Below, in pieces: positions 25,165-36,816 of a DNA stretch of 64,000 bases. A program made the position numbers and the translations under genes. This stretch comes from Benincasa hispida (taxonomy: Eukaryota; Streptophyta; Magnoliopsida; Cucurbitales; Cucurbitaceae): contig NC_052360.1 in assembly GCF_009727055.1 (NCBI RefSeq), positions 72,290,913-72,354,912 on the forward strand, in the 5' to 3' direction. The notes beneath the pieces were generated by a model. The model worked only from the letters and a program-made list of their open reading frames with translations. It searched no databases and was not told where the DNA came from. Each line of letters opens with the position of its first letter. Positions within the stretch are counted from its first letter, which is position 1.

Positions 25165-25848
25165 GAACTTTGATTAAAAATTTCCAAGATTGTTCGGAGT
25201 ATTTAAAATTTTAACTAATTTATAATACGTGATTTGACTTTTTTTGCCCCTAATGTTATTGATGTTTTTTCCCTAAACTAAGTCCAAAATTAAGTAAGTT
25301 GAAACATCCACAATCCATGATTTATATAAAAAACAATGCTAATTAAAAACAATCCACAATAACATTCATACTCCAAAAAATTGCATAAATTGAAACATCC
25401 ACAATTCATAATAACAACTTAATCCACAATAACATGCTATAAATTAATCCACAATCCACAAAAAATTGCATAAATTGAAACATCTACAATCAACAATAAC
25501 AACTCAATCCATAAATTAATTCACATTCAACAACAATAACAACTAAATCCATAAATTGAAACATCCACAATCCATGGGAATCTTGTATTGGTTTAATTTT
25601 TGGAGCTTTTGAAAATGATATTTGGAAAGTCAAATTAATTTACATTCAACAACAAATGAGAATCGATCAATAATGATTAATTAAAACATATACAATGATT
25701 AATTGACACATCTACAATAACACAATAACAATTTGCATAAATTATTTAAATCATGAATTTTCAATTAATCAATCAATAATGATTAAATTAATATACAAGA
25801 GAAAATAATGATTTAAATAAATACACAAAAGAAAATAAAATGAGAAGG
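25165..25848. other. CACTA internal AT-rich non-coding stretch
   Basis: Upstream of the transposase, this part is made of short A-rich repeats of the type 'attgaaacatccacaatc' and 'aataacaactcaatccataa', diverged and irregular. No coding frame is visible. Confidence 0.55.
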
Positions 25849-26262
25849 TTATCGACGGCGGTGACGGGCGGTTGAAGGCGACAGCTGAACGAGAGGAGGA
25901 GACGACAGCGGCGACGGGCAGTTGATTGCGCTGCTTACCAAAGGGAGAAGGCGGCGGCGAAAGGGTGGCGGTGGCGCGAGAAAGGAGGGGAAAAATGGAA
26001 GAGGGAGGAGAGAAGTGTGGGAGGGGTGAATGGGCGGCGGCGGCGGGGAAGGAGGGAAAAAGGGAAAGGGAGGGGAGAGGAGTAGGGAAGGCGAATAGGC
26101 AGCAGCAGGGAAGGAGGGAAAAAATGGGAGAGGGAGGGAGAGGAAAGGGGGGCGGGCGAAGGGCGATGGGGGGTACATTGGCGGCGCGGGTTAGGGTTAG
26201 TGTGAAAGGGAAGAAATGGAGAAAAATGGGGAAGAAGGGATCTGGTTAAACCAGATCCCACC
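25849..26262. repeat. GC-rich purine-skewed block at the CACTA 5' end
   Basis: A strongly GC- and purine-rich stretch (gggagagggaggga-type and cggcggcg-type strings) lies between the transposase and the right terminus. It opens long frames on both strands (for example 25926-26249 +), translating to Arg/Gly-rich or Pro/Ser-rich low-complexity sequence, which are not credible genes. By position it could be the transposon's promoter or 5' leader, since transcription would run leftward. Its composition differs sharply from the AT-rich neighbourhood. Confidence 0.6.
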
Positions 26263-26382
26263 TCGACGTCGGAGATCTGTCGACGTATGGCGTCGGGAGT
26301 TCCCGGGAACTCCCGACGAGTCCTTACAGCATCGGGAAAGATTGTTTCTCTCGACGACCAAACTCCTGACGCTCAATTTAGG

Positions 26383-26411
26383 CATCGGGAGAACTCATTT
26401 TTCTTGTAGTG
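26383..26411 (-). repeat. CACTA right terminal inverted repeat
   Basis: This is the inverted partner of 19779-19807. Subterminal CGTCGGGAG-type motifs extend inward to about 26260. CCG follows directly as target duplication. Confidence 0.92.
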
Positions 26412-27740
26412 CCGGGTAGATAGTTGGGGAGATAGGATACAAGACGAAATTCACTCCTACCCGTTTTTAGGGATAATAGAGACGTTGTTCCTTTAAATGT
26501 TGACTCTGGGTCTTAAACAAGGGGCCTCACCCTCTCATTGGCTCGAGAGAGACTCAGTTTAGTGATTGGATCACAAACCAATTGTTCATTAGAGGATCAG
26601 TGAGACTTAAGGAGCAAAATGTAATCTCAGGGGTAAAACAGGATTTGACCCAACCGTTATTATGAACAACCTGTGAATGGTTAACTTATTAATCATGGTT
26701 ATATTGAGTAGACATAATATATCTACAGTGAGGGGAGTGCAATTACCGAGCTTTAGTGAAGTGACCTGGTAGTTAATGAATGATGGTTAATTAGGTTAAA
26801 GAGTTTAGCCGGTTAATCGTGTATCGTTGGAGCCCATGATCTATAGGTCCATGAGGTCCCCCTACTAGCTCATATCCGACTAAACCTTAGAACAGTGTGA
26901 CGAACGAATTGAAGTGTTCAAATTCGGTTTTTGGAGCAAAGCGTTAAATATATACAATATATTTAACCTAATATTTAATTGTGAATTAAACATAAAGAGA
27001 GAGAAAATATGAGATATTTAAATAAGATTTAAATATCAAGATTATTAATTTGGATTCATATAAATTGGGATAAGTGTTGAATTTAATATTAAATTAAATT
27101 AATTAAATTATTTAATTAATCATTTAATATTAATTTAATTTTAAAATTGATTATTAGAATTAATGTTGAATTTAAATGGAATTGGACAAAATTGCATTAA
27201 AAGTCAAATTGTTGACTAGGTAAAAAATGCAATGGAAGTTAAATTGTCAAAAGTCAAAAGTCAAATTTGTTGACTTTGGATTTTGAGAGTCAAACTTTGA
27301 CCAAGTTAGTGGAAAGATTCAACATTTGTGAGTGGGAAATATCAACTTTTGCATGGATAAGTGTTGCCTTTAATTGAAGACATATATCCTACTAAATCCC
27401 ACTTTGAGTTAGTGGATTTTTTAGTGTCAAATTCTCATCAAACTCAAAGTTGCATGTTTTGCATGTAATGGTCTTTAAAAGGGAGTGTTTAATGAATTTT
27501 AAAACTCTTGGCCTTAGTGAAAATTGATGAGATTATGTGATAATCTCATTATTTTTTCTCTCTCAAAGTTTTAGCATTTTTCCTCTCCAAATTAGTCACT
27601 CACCGAATCTCACCATCCCTTCTAAGGCCGAAGAATAGTCAGAAAGACTCTACGGTGGTCTATGAACCGTTCGTGGGGAGATTAGACATAATTTGGAGAA
27701 AATTCAAAGTCTACAAAGGTTGTATTCTTTTCCCCCTTTT
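26412..27740. repeat. Older repeat interrupted by the CACTA element (right part)
   Basis: Starts with the CCG target duplication and continues the sequence broken at 19778. Non-coding, with phrases such as GGAGCCCATGATCTATAGGT and a dense set of AGTCAAA/TTGACTTT strings (27200-27310), as in plant LTRs. A short TTTAAAAGGGAG string at about 27475 and the CT-rich leader that follows would suit an LTR promoter. Ends were not identified. Confidence 0.4.
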
Positions 27741-29232
27741 ATCTGATTTATTTGCATGCTTATCTTTATAATTAACCTAATTAGAGTGCTTTAGATCTGT
27801 TTTTTCTTCCCATAGAGTTATATTAATGGTTGAGATTTTTAAGGAAATTTGAAAGAAATGATGAAGAAAAAGATACAAGGCTAATAAATTTAAAATGTCA
27901 ATCAATCAAAATTGAGAGAGTTTATGAGCCATGAATTTTTTTTTTTTTTTTGGTAGTTTGTATTTTCAATATTATAGAAAAATTTTTATGAAAAGGAATA
28001 AGTATATTATTTTATATTTTATATTTTAAATTTAATTTCATTAAAAATTAAATATATATATATATAACCCTTCTAAAATGGGATCCTTACCCGATCACCT
28101 CATTTATCAAAAGCTTAAGTCGATCATGTATTTTTTATAAGAGTAATACTTGAATGCATCTATCTGAATGTATCTCTCTTAATCACATGATTTTTTTTTC
28201 TCTTTAAGTAATATTTACTACGCAAGAACTTGTAATTGAACACTGCAAGTATTTTTATTTGTTGTAATTTCAGTGTTCGTTTACAAAATTTTAAGAAGAA
28301 AAAAACAAATTGACATCCTTGGGCGGTGGACGTACGTTATGTTCCCAAATAAATAGATATTGTTTTTCTTTTCAAAAAAATACAAGTCATTCTTGTTTAG
28401 AAGGTACAAAAACAATCTTCTTCATCTTATTATTATTATTTTTTATCTTTTGAGGATAATTATTGTATGTTATCGTAATTTCTTAAATAGTTTTAAAGAA
28501 TAAAAGCATCTTTATCTTAGGCTGGGAACATGGAGGTCCATGGCCATAAATAATTATCTTATCTTCATATTGTTTAATACAAATTTTATTATATAATACT
28601 TAACCATGGTTAGAAAACATCATACAATTGTCCCATGTTGATCTGCTTAATTAAATAAACAACAAATTATAAAAATTATAAATTAGGTCTATTATATAAC
28701 AACTCCACTAACAAGAAAAATCTTTGAATATTAATTCATGGTAGATGTGGAGCATGCAAACTAAAGCATCACTTTATTTTATTGATTTTTTATGTGTATT
28801 ACATCATTATCTTTAACTATAATTAAAAAAAAGTACAAAAGTTTGATAATAATTTTTTTTTAAGTATATTTATGGTATTTTATTGTAAATGATAAAAAAT
28901 TAAGCGAAGTCTAAATATAATTTTGAAAAGAAAAAAAAATATTTAGTACACTGATGTCATGTCTGTATCTCGGTTGAATTTTCCACCAGAGACAAAATTG
29001 GAATTGTATTTACATGATCCATTTTATTCAACAAAATTCCCAAAAGAGAAATTAATCGTGAAATAATTCAAGGAGAAATCAAACTTGTCTTTCAAAATTA
29101 ACCTTTCCTAGGAAACTTTGGAAAGTTGGGGACACTAAAATTTTCAAATTTGTAAGTTTTAAGTTGTTGCAATCTTGGACCATAAATAAAAAAAAAATGA
29201 TCTCTTTCATGTATTTTAAAATATTAATACTT
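27741..29232. other. AT-rich intergenic DNA
   Basis: No gene or recognisable repeat boundary; homopolymer T at about 27938-27951 and short (AT)n near 28052-28066. Confidence 0.6.
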
Positions 29233-29609
29233 TATTATAAACGTTATATGATAACAGATACCCGTTAGATACTTACCTTAATGTCTATTGATCATGTGTC
29301 ATGCCCCTATTTTTCAAAATGTTGTCCATGTATCTCAATATTACACATGATTAGTGTTCACGTAATCTACCTTCTACATGTCTTGCCTATAAATAGTAGG
29401 TTTTGAAAGATACACGTTAGGCAAATTTCAAAAGTGGAGAAATCCATAATTTGTTATTTTACTTATTTTTGTTATTTATTTTATTTTATATATTTATATA
29501 TATTATGTTTAATTTATTTTAATATTTATTTATTTATTTATTCCATTTATTTATTTTAATATTATATTTTATTAGCATCCGTGTTCCCGTTGTGCTCCTC
29601 AAATTCACA
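29233..29609 (+). repeat. Copia 5' LTR
   Basis: Alignable to 34592-35057 by eye: both contain GATAA(C/T)AGAT(A/G)CCC, then TTAGATACTTA, TGTCTATTGA and (C/T)ATGTGTCATGC, and end in TTCACA or TTTACA. The start could instead be 29249 (TGATAACAG) if a canonical TG is required. A TATA-like CTATAAATAG lies at about 29390-29399. Confidence 0.8.
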
Positions 29610-29612
29610 ACA

Positions 29613-29626
29613 CGTTATCAGCACGA
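29613..29626 (+). other. Copia primer binding site, apparently complementary to the tRNA-Ile anticodon arm
   Basis: CGTTATCAGCACGA directly follows the 5' LTR. Its complement, TCGTGCTGATAACG, fits the anticodon stem-loop of plant tRNA-Ile(IAU), with inosine read as G. It does not fit any tRNA 3' end I know of. This would imply priming from an internally cut tRNA, as in Drosophila copia. The tRNA sequence is recalled, not searched. Confidence 0.55.
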
Positions 29627-29773
29627 ATTCCTATCATTTTCCTTGCTAACATAAGTCCTAAAGGTATGTCGATTTTTTCTTTTTCGTTATAATTAATAAA
29701 TTTAATGTTATTTTGCATATTTAATATCTATTAAATTTCTAACATAAATAAAATATCTTATGATAGTGCTGCC

Positions 29774-30660
29774 ATGAAAAATCTTGCAAAATTCGAATTT
29801 GCAACCCTTGATATTAATGACAATAATTATTTGTCATGAGTGCTCAATGTTGAAATCCACCTAGATGTTATGAATCTTGGAGAGACTGTTAAAGAAGGAA
29901 ATACAACATCCAGTCAGAACAAAGTAAAAGTTATGATTTTCCTTCGTCATCATCTCCACGAGGGATTGAAAATTGAGTATCTTATAATAAAATATCCCTG
30001 TTTCTTGCGAAAAATTTTGAAAGAGAAGTATGATCATAAAAAAACAGTTATTCTTCCTAAAGCTCATTATGAGTGGATGCACTTGAGGCTACAAGATTTC
30101 AAATCAGTAAGTGATTACAGCTTCGCATTATTTAAAATTAATTCAAAATTATTATTATACAGAGAGAAAATTATTGGTGTTGATATGTTAGAAAAGACAT
30201 TTTCTACCTTTCATATCTCGATTATGCTCTTACAACAACAATATCGAGAAAAAGGTTTTAAACAGTATTCTGAATTAATTTCATGTCTTCTTGTGGCCAA
30301 ACAAAATAATAAGTTATTAATGAAAAATCATGAATCTTGACCAACCAGAATGACGCCATTCCTTGAAGTCAATGATGTGAATTTTAATAATTATCATGGT
30401 CGAGATCGAGGTCGTGGTCGTGGTCGTGACCGTGACCGTGGTAGAGGAAGAAATAATTATTATTTTCGTAGTGGTCGGTCTAATAATTCAAATTTCAAAA
30501 GACCACACAAAATGGTGATCACAAAGGAAAATTTTCACAAGATAACAGTTCAAAAAGTGTTGAAAATAAATGCTTCTGATGTGGAATGACTGGGCATTGG
30601 TCACGTACCTATCATATGTCAAAACATTTAGTTGATCTCCATCAAGCCTCCCTAAAAGAA
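29774..30660 (+). pseudogene. Copia gag (UBN2-type) with degraded zinc knuckle
   Basis: Starts MKNLAKFEFATLDINDNNYL, the usual beginning of this copia gag group. A TGA at 29837-29839 replaces the Trp codon expected there. The capsid-like body follows (IFLRHHLHEGLK, then YDHKKTVILPKAHYEWMHLR, and SELISCLLVAKQNN). After another stop comes an Arg/Gly-rich basic stretch (about 30395-30455). The CCHC knuckle (about 30571-30625) reads C-F-stop-C-GMTGHW...Y, having lost one frame position and its last Cys. It would have coated the element RNA; it is not functional now. Confidence 0.85.
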
Positions 30661-30989
30661 AAAAAAAAAAAAGAAAAATGTGGAAGCAAATTTTGCATAC
30701 CAAGATAATGACATATTTGATCCATCTCATATGACAAATTTGGATGTGACGGACTTCTCTGAATCTCTTGAAGAGAAAAGTGGCAGAGTTGAAGGAATAT
30801 CAAGTGTTTCATTTGACTTTGAAAATATCTAGACTTAATGTTGTTTTTTCATCTCCATATTTTTTTTTCTCTTCGTAGATGTTAACTTTTAGATATTCCA
30901 AATGTTGTTTTTCTTCTTGTAATTATTTTCCTTTAATGAAGAAACTTGGATCATTTTCATATGTTGGGTGACTAAAAAATGAGTAAAGA

Positions 30990-33900
30990 AGATATATGTC
31001 TGGCAGACAATGCAAGTACATATACAATACTTACAAGTAGAAAATATTTTTCCAAATTGATAATGCTAGAACCAAAAGTCCATACAATCAGGTTTTGCAA
31101 ACCTGATTGAGGCTTTGGAAAAGAAAATATTATTTTGCCTAAGGGAACAAAATTTACAATTGACAATGCATTGTTTTCTAGTCAATCAAAGATAAATCTA
31201 CTTAATTTCAAAAATATACATTGCAATGGTTATCATATTGAGACTGATAGTAAGAATAATGTAGAATATCTATATATCCTATCTACGATCTCAAATGAAA
31301 AACGTATACTTGAATAGTTGCCTGCTTTTTCTTCTTGATTATATTATACTCATATACGAGTAATTGAAACATATGTAACAATGAACCTGAAGTTCATGAA
31401 TCTAGACATATTTACAATTTGGCATGACAAATTAGGTGATCCAGGGTCTATAATGATGAGAAGAATTATTGAGAATACAAATAGACATCTATTAAAGAGC
31501 CAAAAGATTCTTCAATCTAATGAATTATCATGTGATACTTGCTCTTAAGGAAAAATGATAATTAGACCATCGCCAGCTAAAATGGGGACTAAATCACCTA
31601 CTTTTTTAGGACGAAATCATAGTGATATATGTGGACCCTTTAACCCACCAAGTGGACCATTTAGATATTTTATGGTATTAATAGACACATCCAATAGATG
31701 GTCACATGTTTGCTTATTATCAAGTTGAAATCTTGCATTTGCAAGATTACTTACTCAAGTAATTAAGTTAAGAGCACAATTTTCTAATTAAACAATTAAA
31801 ACTAGTCGTCTTGATAATGTTGGTGAATTTACGTCCCAAGCTTTTGAGAGTTATTGTATGTCAATTGGGATAAGTGTTGAACATCTTGTAGCTCATGTTC
31901 ATATATAAAATGGTTTAGTAGAATCATTTATAAAACGTTTGCAGTTAATTGTTAGACCATTGCTTATGAGAGTTAAGCTTCCTACATCTGTATGGGGACA
32001 TGCTATTTTGTATGCAGTGTCACTTGTACGCATTAGGTCAGTAGCTTATCATAAGTACTCACAATTACAATTAGCTTATCACCATAAGTCAAATATTTCC
32101 CATCTGAGAATTTTTGGATGTGGAGTATATGTTCCAATTGCTCCACCACAATACACTAAGATAGGTCCTCAAAGGAGGTTAGGAATTATATTAGAAATGA
32201 TTCCTCATCAATTATCAAATATTTTGAACCCCTGACGGATGATGTATCTAATGCATGATTTGATGATTGTCATTATAGTGAGACAAATTTTTCAACATTA
32301 GGAGGAGGAATTAAGAAGTTGGAAAAAGAAATTACATGGAATGCATCGTTATTGTCTCATTTAGATCCATGTACAGATTAATATGAACTTGAAGTTCAAA
32401 AGATAATTCATTTGCAAAATATAACAAATTAATTACCAGGTGCATTTATAGATGCAAAGAAAGTAACTAAATGACATATATCAGCTGCAAATGTTCCATC
32501 GAAAATTGATATCCCAACACAACAAGTTGTCACTAATGAGTCTGAAACACGCTAGAAGTATGATAGACTAGTGAGTTCCAAAGATAAAAGTCCTCGAAAA
32601 AGAAAAACTATAAATAGTCAAGAAGATTTGGTTGAGGATGTAAATACCCATGAAAAAATTCTCGACATTACTAGTGAGGAAGTTGAAATACCTAAAGATA
32701 ATAATGAGATTTCAATAAACTATGTCATGACAGGAAAAATATGGAACCAAACTCATGTATTTATTGACAACATTTTTGTGTATAATATTGCTCTTGATAT
32801 TATATCTAAAAATGAGGATTCTGAATCAAAATATGTTGAAGAATGTCAACATAGAAAGATTGGTTTTAATGGAAAGAAGTAATCTAGGCAGAATTAAAAC
32901 CACTTTCAAAACGTAAGGTTTTTTTACCAGCAGTCCAAACACTAGAAGGTGTCAAACCTATGGGATGCAAATGGGTATTTGTGAGAAAAAGAAATGAAAA
33001 TAATGTGGTCACAAGATATAAAGCAAGACTAGTTGCACAAGGTTTTCACAAAGACCTGGTATTGATATGATGAGACATATTCTCCGGTGGTAGATGCAAT
33101 TACATTAAGATATTTAATTGGTCTGACTGTGTATGAAAATCTAGATATGCATCTTATGGATGTAGTCACAACATATTTATATGGATCTCTTGGTAATGAT
33201 ATTTATATGAGAATCCCAAAAGGATTTAAGGTACCTGAAATATATATATCAAATTCCTGGGAATTGTATTCAATAAAGTTAAAAAGGTCATTATATAGAT
33301 TGAAACAATCAGGACGAATGTGGTACAATTGTCTGAGTGGATATTTGTTGAAAGAAGGATATCTAAATAATCCAATATGTTCATATGTTTTCATAAAGAA
33401 ATCACAGCCAGAATTTGCTATTATAACTATATATGTTAACGACTTAAATATAATTGGAACTCTTGAAAAGCTTTACAGGCAATAGAATATCTTAAGAAAG
33501 AATTTGAGATGAAAGATCTCGAAAGAATAAAATTTTACCTTGGCTTGAAAATTGAACATTTACCAGATGAAATATTTGTTCATCAGTCAACTTATACAGG
33601 AAAAGTTTTGAAAAGATCCTATATAGACAAAGCGCATCTATTGAACATTCCAATGAAAGTTCATTCATTAGATGTGAGGAAAGATATATTTCGACATCGA
33701 GATGATAATGAAGAACTTCTCGGTTCCAAAGTACCATATCTTAGTGCAATTTGTATCATGTATTTGTGCACTTATGTATCTTGCTAATAATACAAGACTA
33801 CATATTGCATTTTCAGTAAATTTATTAGCAAGATATAGTTCTTCTTCAACTAAAAAACATTGGAATGAAATTAGACACATTATCTCTAAGGAACGATTGA

Positions 33901-34440
33901 TATGGGTTTGTTTTATTTAAATAAATCAAATTTTGATCTGGTTGGTTATGCAGATTTTGGATATTTATTTGATCTACACGATCTCAAATAGGTTATTTAT
34001 TCACATGTGGGGAAATTGTTGTATCGTGGTGGTCAGTAAAATAGACCATAACGACTACTTCTTCAAATCATATTGAAATTCTTGAATTCACGAGGATAGT
34101 CGAGAATGTATATAGCTAAGATCAATGATTCAGCACATTCGTGGAACATGTGGTTTGTCTTCTAGTAAAAATCTTCCAATAATATTATACGAAGATAATA
34201 CAACATGCATATCCCAAATCAAAGGAGGATATATTAAAGGAGAGAATAAAACATAACTTCACCAGAGCTTTTCTACACTCATGATCTTGAAGAACATTGT
34301 GACATCACTGTACAACAAATTTTTTCGAAAGATAACATGACAGACTTATTTTAAAAGACATTATCTACCACAATCTTTGAAAAACTATTACACAATATTG
34401 GAATGTGGTGACTCAGAGATCTCAAGTGATATTTCCATGA
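30990..34440 (+). pseudogene. Copia pol: protease, integrase, reverse transcriptase, RNase H (broken)
   Basis: Protease remnant at about 31000 (LADNAST where D-S/T-G/A is expected). GAG-pre-integrase region at about 31400-31550. The integrase core keeps its three acidic residues: Asp at 31624, Asp at 31813 and Glu at 31921, with 35 residues between the second and third, as in D-D-35-E; several in-frame stops intervene. Reverse transcriptase at about 32890-33790: KARLVAQGFH, then a YVNDL box in which the first catalytic Asp codon is AAC (33438-33440). The RNase H region to about 34400 is heavily broken. Many stops replace codons one C-to-T or G-to-A step away. The element cannot move by itself. 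Confidence 0.88.
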
Positions 34441-34591
34441 GGGGGAGTAAATATAATTTTTAGGAATATAAATTATATGAAATATATACTCTTTTCTCTT
34501 CACTAGGATTTTTTTTCTCATTGAAATTTTTTTCCTAGTAATGTTTTAAACGAGACATATTTCATATATATAATAAGCATCTGAGGGAGAG

Positions 34592-35057
34592 TATTATATT
34601 ATATGATAATAGATGCCCATTAGATACTTATGCTTAATGTCTATTGACCATGTGTCATGCTCCCATTTCCCATGTCCACGTGTCTCAACATTACACATTA
34701 TTAGTGTTCATGCAATCCACCTCTTAGTTGTCAAATTTCCTGTAAATAGTGGCATTTGGTGGATTTTGGAAGATACACACATTGGGCAAATTCCAAAAAG
34801 TTTGGAGAAAGTGAAGATTGGTGAGAAATCTAAACTTTAACTTTTGGAGAAAAATTTAGAGAAAATTTTATGATTTCATGATTTTCTTATTTTCTTTATT
34901 TTTGTATTTTATTTAGGTTATTTATTTCATGTCCATATATATTTATATTATTTTATATTTATTTGTAATTTATTTATATTATATATTATTAAATTTATTT
35001 ATTACTATATTATATTTTTTTCCATATCTGTGTTCTATTGTGCTTCTCAATTTTACA
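34592..35057 (+). repeat. Copia 3' LTR
   Basis: Follows the purine tract CTGAGGGAGAG. It is longer than the 5' LTR because of extra sequence around 34800-34890 (gtgaagattggtgagaaatc onward). Ends CTCAATTTTACA. Confidence 0.8.
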
Positions 35058-35204
35058 AGAGTATTCAACTAGAGTATTAAAATTGTTTGATATCTATTTA
35101 ATTTTTTTAAAAAAAATTAAGTTTATAAACACTATTTTCTTTTAGAAAAAAATTGTTTATTTTTTGTATGAAAATTTTAGAATTTAACTGTAAATTTAAA
35201 TCTT

Positions 35205-35330
35205 CCCTCAAGAGAGCTTGACTTAGTGGTATTGGCATGACCTCCATCCTAAGAGGTTAGAGGTTCAATCCCCCTACTCCGCATTGTTGTACTAGAAAAA
35301 GTTTCCTTATGAAATATGACAACAGATAAA
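35205..35330 (+). repeat. tRNA-derived SINE-like copy
   Basis: GAGCTTGACTTAGTGGTATTGG (from 35215) has an A-box-like core and AGAGGTTCAATCCCCC (from 35259) a B-box-like core, about 40 bp apart, as in a polymerase III internal promoter. It directly follows the copia element. No cloverleaf can be drawn convincingly, so it is not called as a tRNA. Confidence 0.45.
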
Positions 35331-36411
35331 AAAAGAAATTGTGGGCAAGCCAACATAATTTTTAAAACTAAAGACGAAAAATCAGACAACTATAAAATTA
35401 GGTATAATACAGGACATTTGCAATCAATGGCGATTTAAATATGTTATTTTGTAGGTATGTCGCCCATATTTAATATTTCGCATATGGCAACAACTTCAAA
35501 TTTGGATTTATAATTAATTTTTGTTCAGGAAAAGAAAGAAGAGAGAAAGAGAGGAAAGTGGCGACCGACGACCAGCGACTAACAATCGGACATGCGACGA
35601 TCGACAAAGGTGGAACAAGGAGGTAGAGTGGTGGATGGCGACAGATGGTGTGGACAAGTGGTGATTGGTGAAAGAGAGATGTGGGGGGAGGGGTCTATTG
35701 CTGCAAAAAAGAAGAAAACCTAGTTTTTTTTTTTTTTTTTTTCAAATAATCTAAGCATATCATTACAAAATATATCAAATCAATCAAGTATATCGTTATC
35801 AAGTTTATCGACAACATATCAATTAAGTGTATCAACGGTATATCAGTCAAGTGTATTAGCATTATTAAATAGTGCAACATTATCAAGCTTATCAACATTA
35901 TATTAGTCAAGTATATCTTTATCAAGTATATCAATCAAGTGTATCAACTTTATTAGTAATATAAATGAGTGAATAATTGACAAATTTATTAGTAATTTAT
36001 CAGTCACATATATCATTATCAAATATATCAAGTAATCAAGTGTATCAAGTATATCAGTGGTATAAACGAGTGCATGATTGACAAGTTTATAAAGTATATC
36101 AATCAAGTACATCATTATCAAGTATATCAAGTATATCAATTAAATGTACCATGTGTATATCAATAATGTATCAAGTCAATCGAGTGCATTAAGTGTATCA
36201 GGTCTATCAAGTATATATCAGTAGTAAGAGCATTTGCAACATTTTACATATTTTATATGTGGGTTGACCTTTGTTTTTGCAATTTTAACAAACAGCAAAC
36301 ATGTGAGCTATAAGCCTAATTAATATATTTGTTTTGTCTTTTTTACCAGAGCCCTATAATATATTCTTTTCATATTATTAACTAACTAGAATGTATTACT
36401 AAATAATATTT
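35331..36411. other. Spacer with degenerate ATCAAGTATATC repeat array
   Basis: About 35520-35690 is a G-rich non-coding stretch of unknown origin, followed by a T run (about 35721-35742). From about 35745 to 36225 runs the degenerate satellite-like array listed separately. The last bases before the Mutator-like element contain its probable degenerate target duplication (36403-36411). Confidence 0.5.
35745..36225. repeat. Degenerate short-unit array (TATCAAGT / TATCAATCAAGTG)
   Basis: About 480 bp consist of overlapping variants of TATCAAGT(A/G)TATCA(A/G)TCAAGTG without a fixed period. The minus-strand Ile/Leu/Tyr-rich frames at 35695-36139 are its translation and not genes. Confidence 0.75.
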
Positions 36412-36556
36412 GGAAAATTTGTACGGATGACCCATTTTTTGGGTCCAAAATGTCAAATGGCCCATTTTTAAAAAATAATGTCAATTGACTCTCTGCTGAC
36501 ATCATAGGCATACCAAATTACGTAAATTGTCCTCATCTCTTCGAGAGATCATAGGC
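36412..36556 (+). repeat. MULE left terminal inverted repeat
   Basis: Matches the inverted right end over about 140 bp, including GTCAAATGGCCCATTTTTAA, AATAATGTCAATTGACTCTC and ACCAAATTACGTAAATTGTC. Its inner part (cataggcataccaaattacg onward) is duplicated in tandem at about 36504-36545 and 36550-36591. Confidence 0.85.
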
Positions 36557-36816
36557 ATACCAAATTACGTAAATTATCCTCATCTCTTCGTCTTCTTACC
36601 TTTTTACTGAAAACCAACCAAAACTAAAAACTCTTCATTCAAATTTTCCAAGGCTAACGGCTTCGTATTGCTCATAAACTAAAAACTCTTTAGAATCCAT
36701 CATTTCGGCTTGCAAACGATTCCACTGCTGCCGAAAAATCGAATCTGATAGGTAAATCTTTCAATCTGTGCCTGAAAATGTCTTAAACTGATCAGTAATG
36801 GGGCTTTGTGGGTCAT

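Larger units (their letters stand above)
19779..26411 (-). mobile_element. Complete CACTA (En/Spm) transposon, 6633 bp
   Basis: The element begins CACTACAAGAAATTTGACTT and ends with a related inverted terminus, TTTTTCTTGTAGTG. It is flanked on both sides by CCG (19776-19778 and 26412-26414), the 3-bp target duplication expected of CACTA elements. Subterminal CTCCCGACG/CGTCGGGAG motifs are repeated many times inside both ends, as binding sites for the element's own protein would be. The minus strand holds a broken TNP2-type transposase gene (21556-25164). The rest is a 4-copy tandem repeat and a GC-rich purine block. Both termini look intact, so the copy may still be mobilised in trans, but it cannot supply transposase itself. 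Confidence 0.93.
29233..35057 (+). mobile_element. Decayed Ty1/copia retrotransposon, about 5.8 kb
   Basis: Two related LTRs (29233-29609 and 34592-35057) bracket a primer binding site, gag, protease, integrase, reverse transcriptase, RNase H and a polypurine tract (about 34581-34591), in copia order. The LTRs differ by many substitutions and an insertion of several tens of bases in the 3' copy, so the insertion is old. Every coding domain contains stops, and key residues are mutated. No target duplication was found at the edges. Confidence 0.9.

Noticed and set aside
25926..26261. Frames of about 108 codons on both strands in a GC-rich block
   Set aside because: Low-complexity Arg/Gly- or Pro/Ser-rich translations of a purine-skewed stretch within the CACTA element; no domain.
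35205..35330. Functional tRNA gene
   Set aside because: A- and B-box-like elements are present, but no convincing cloverleaf or anticodon arm; SINE-like.
35695..36139. Minus-strand Ile/Leu/Tyr-rich frames
   Set aside because: Pure translation of the degenerate TATCAAGT array.
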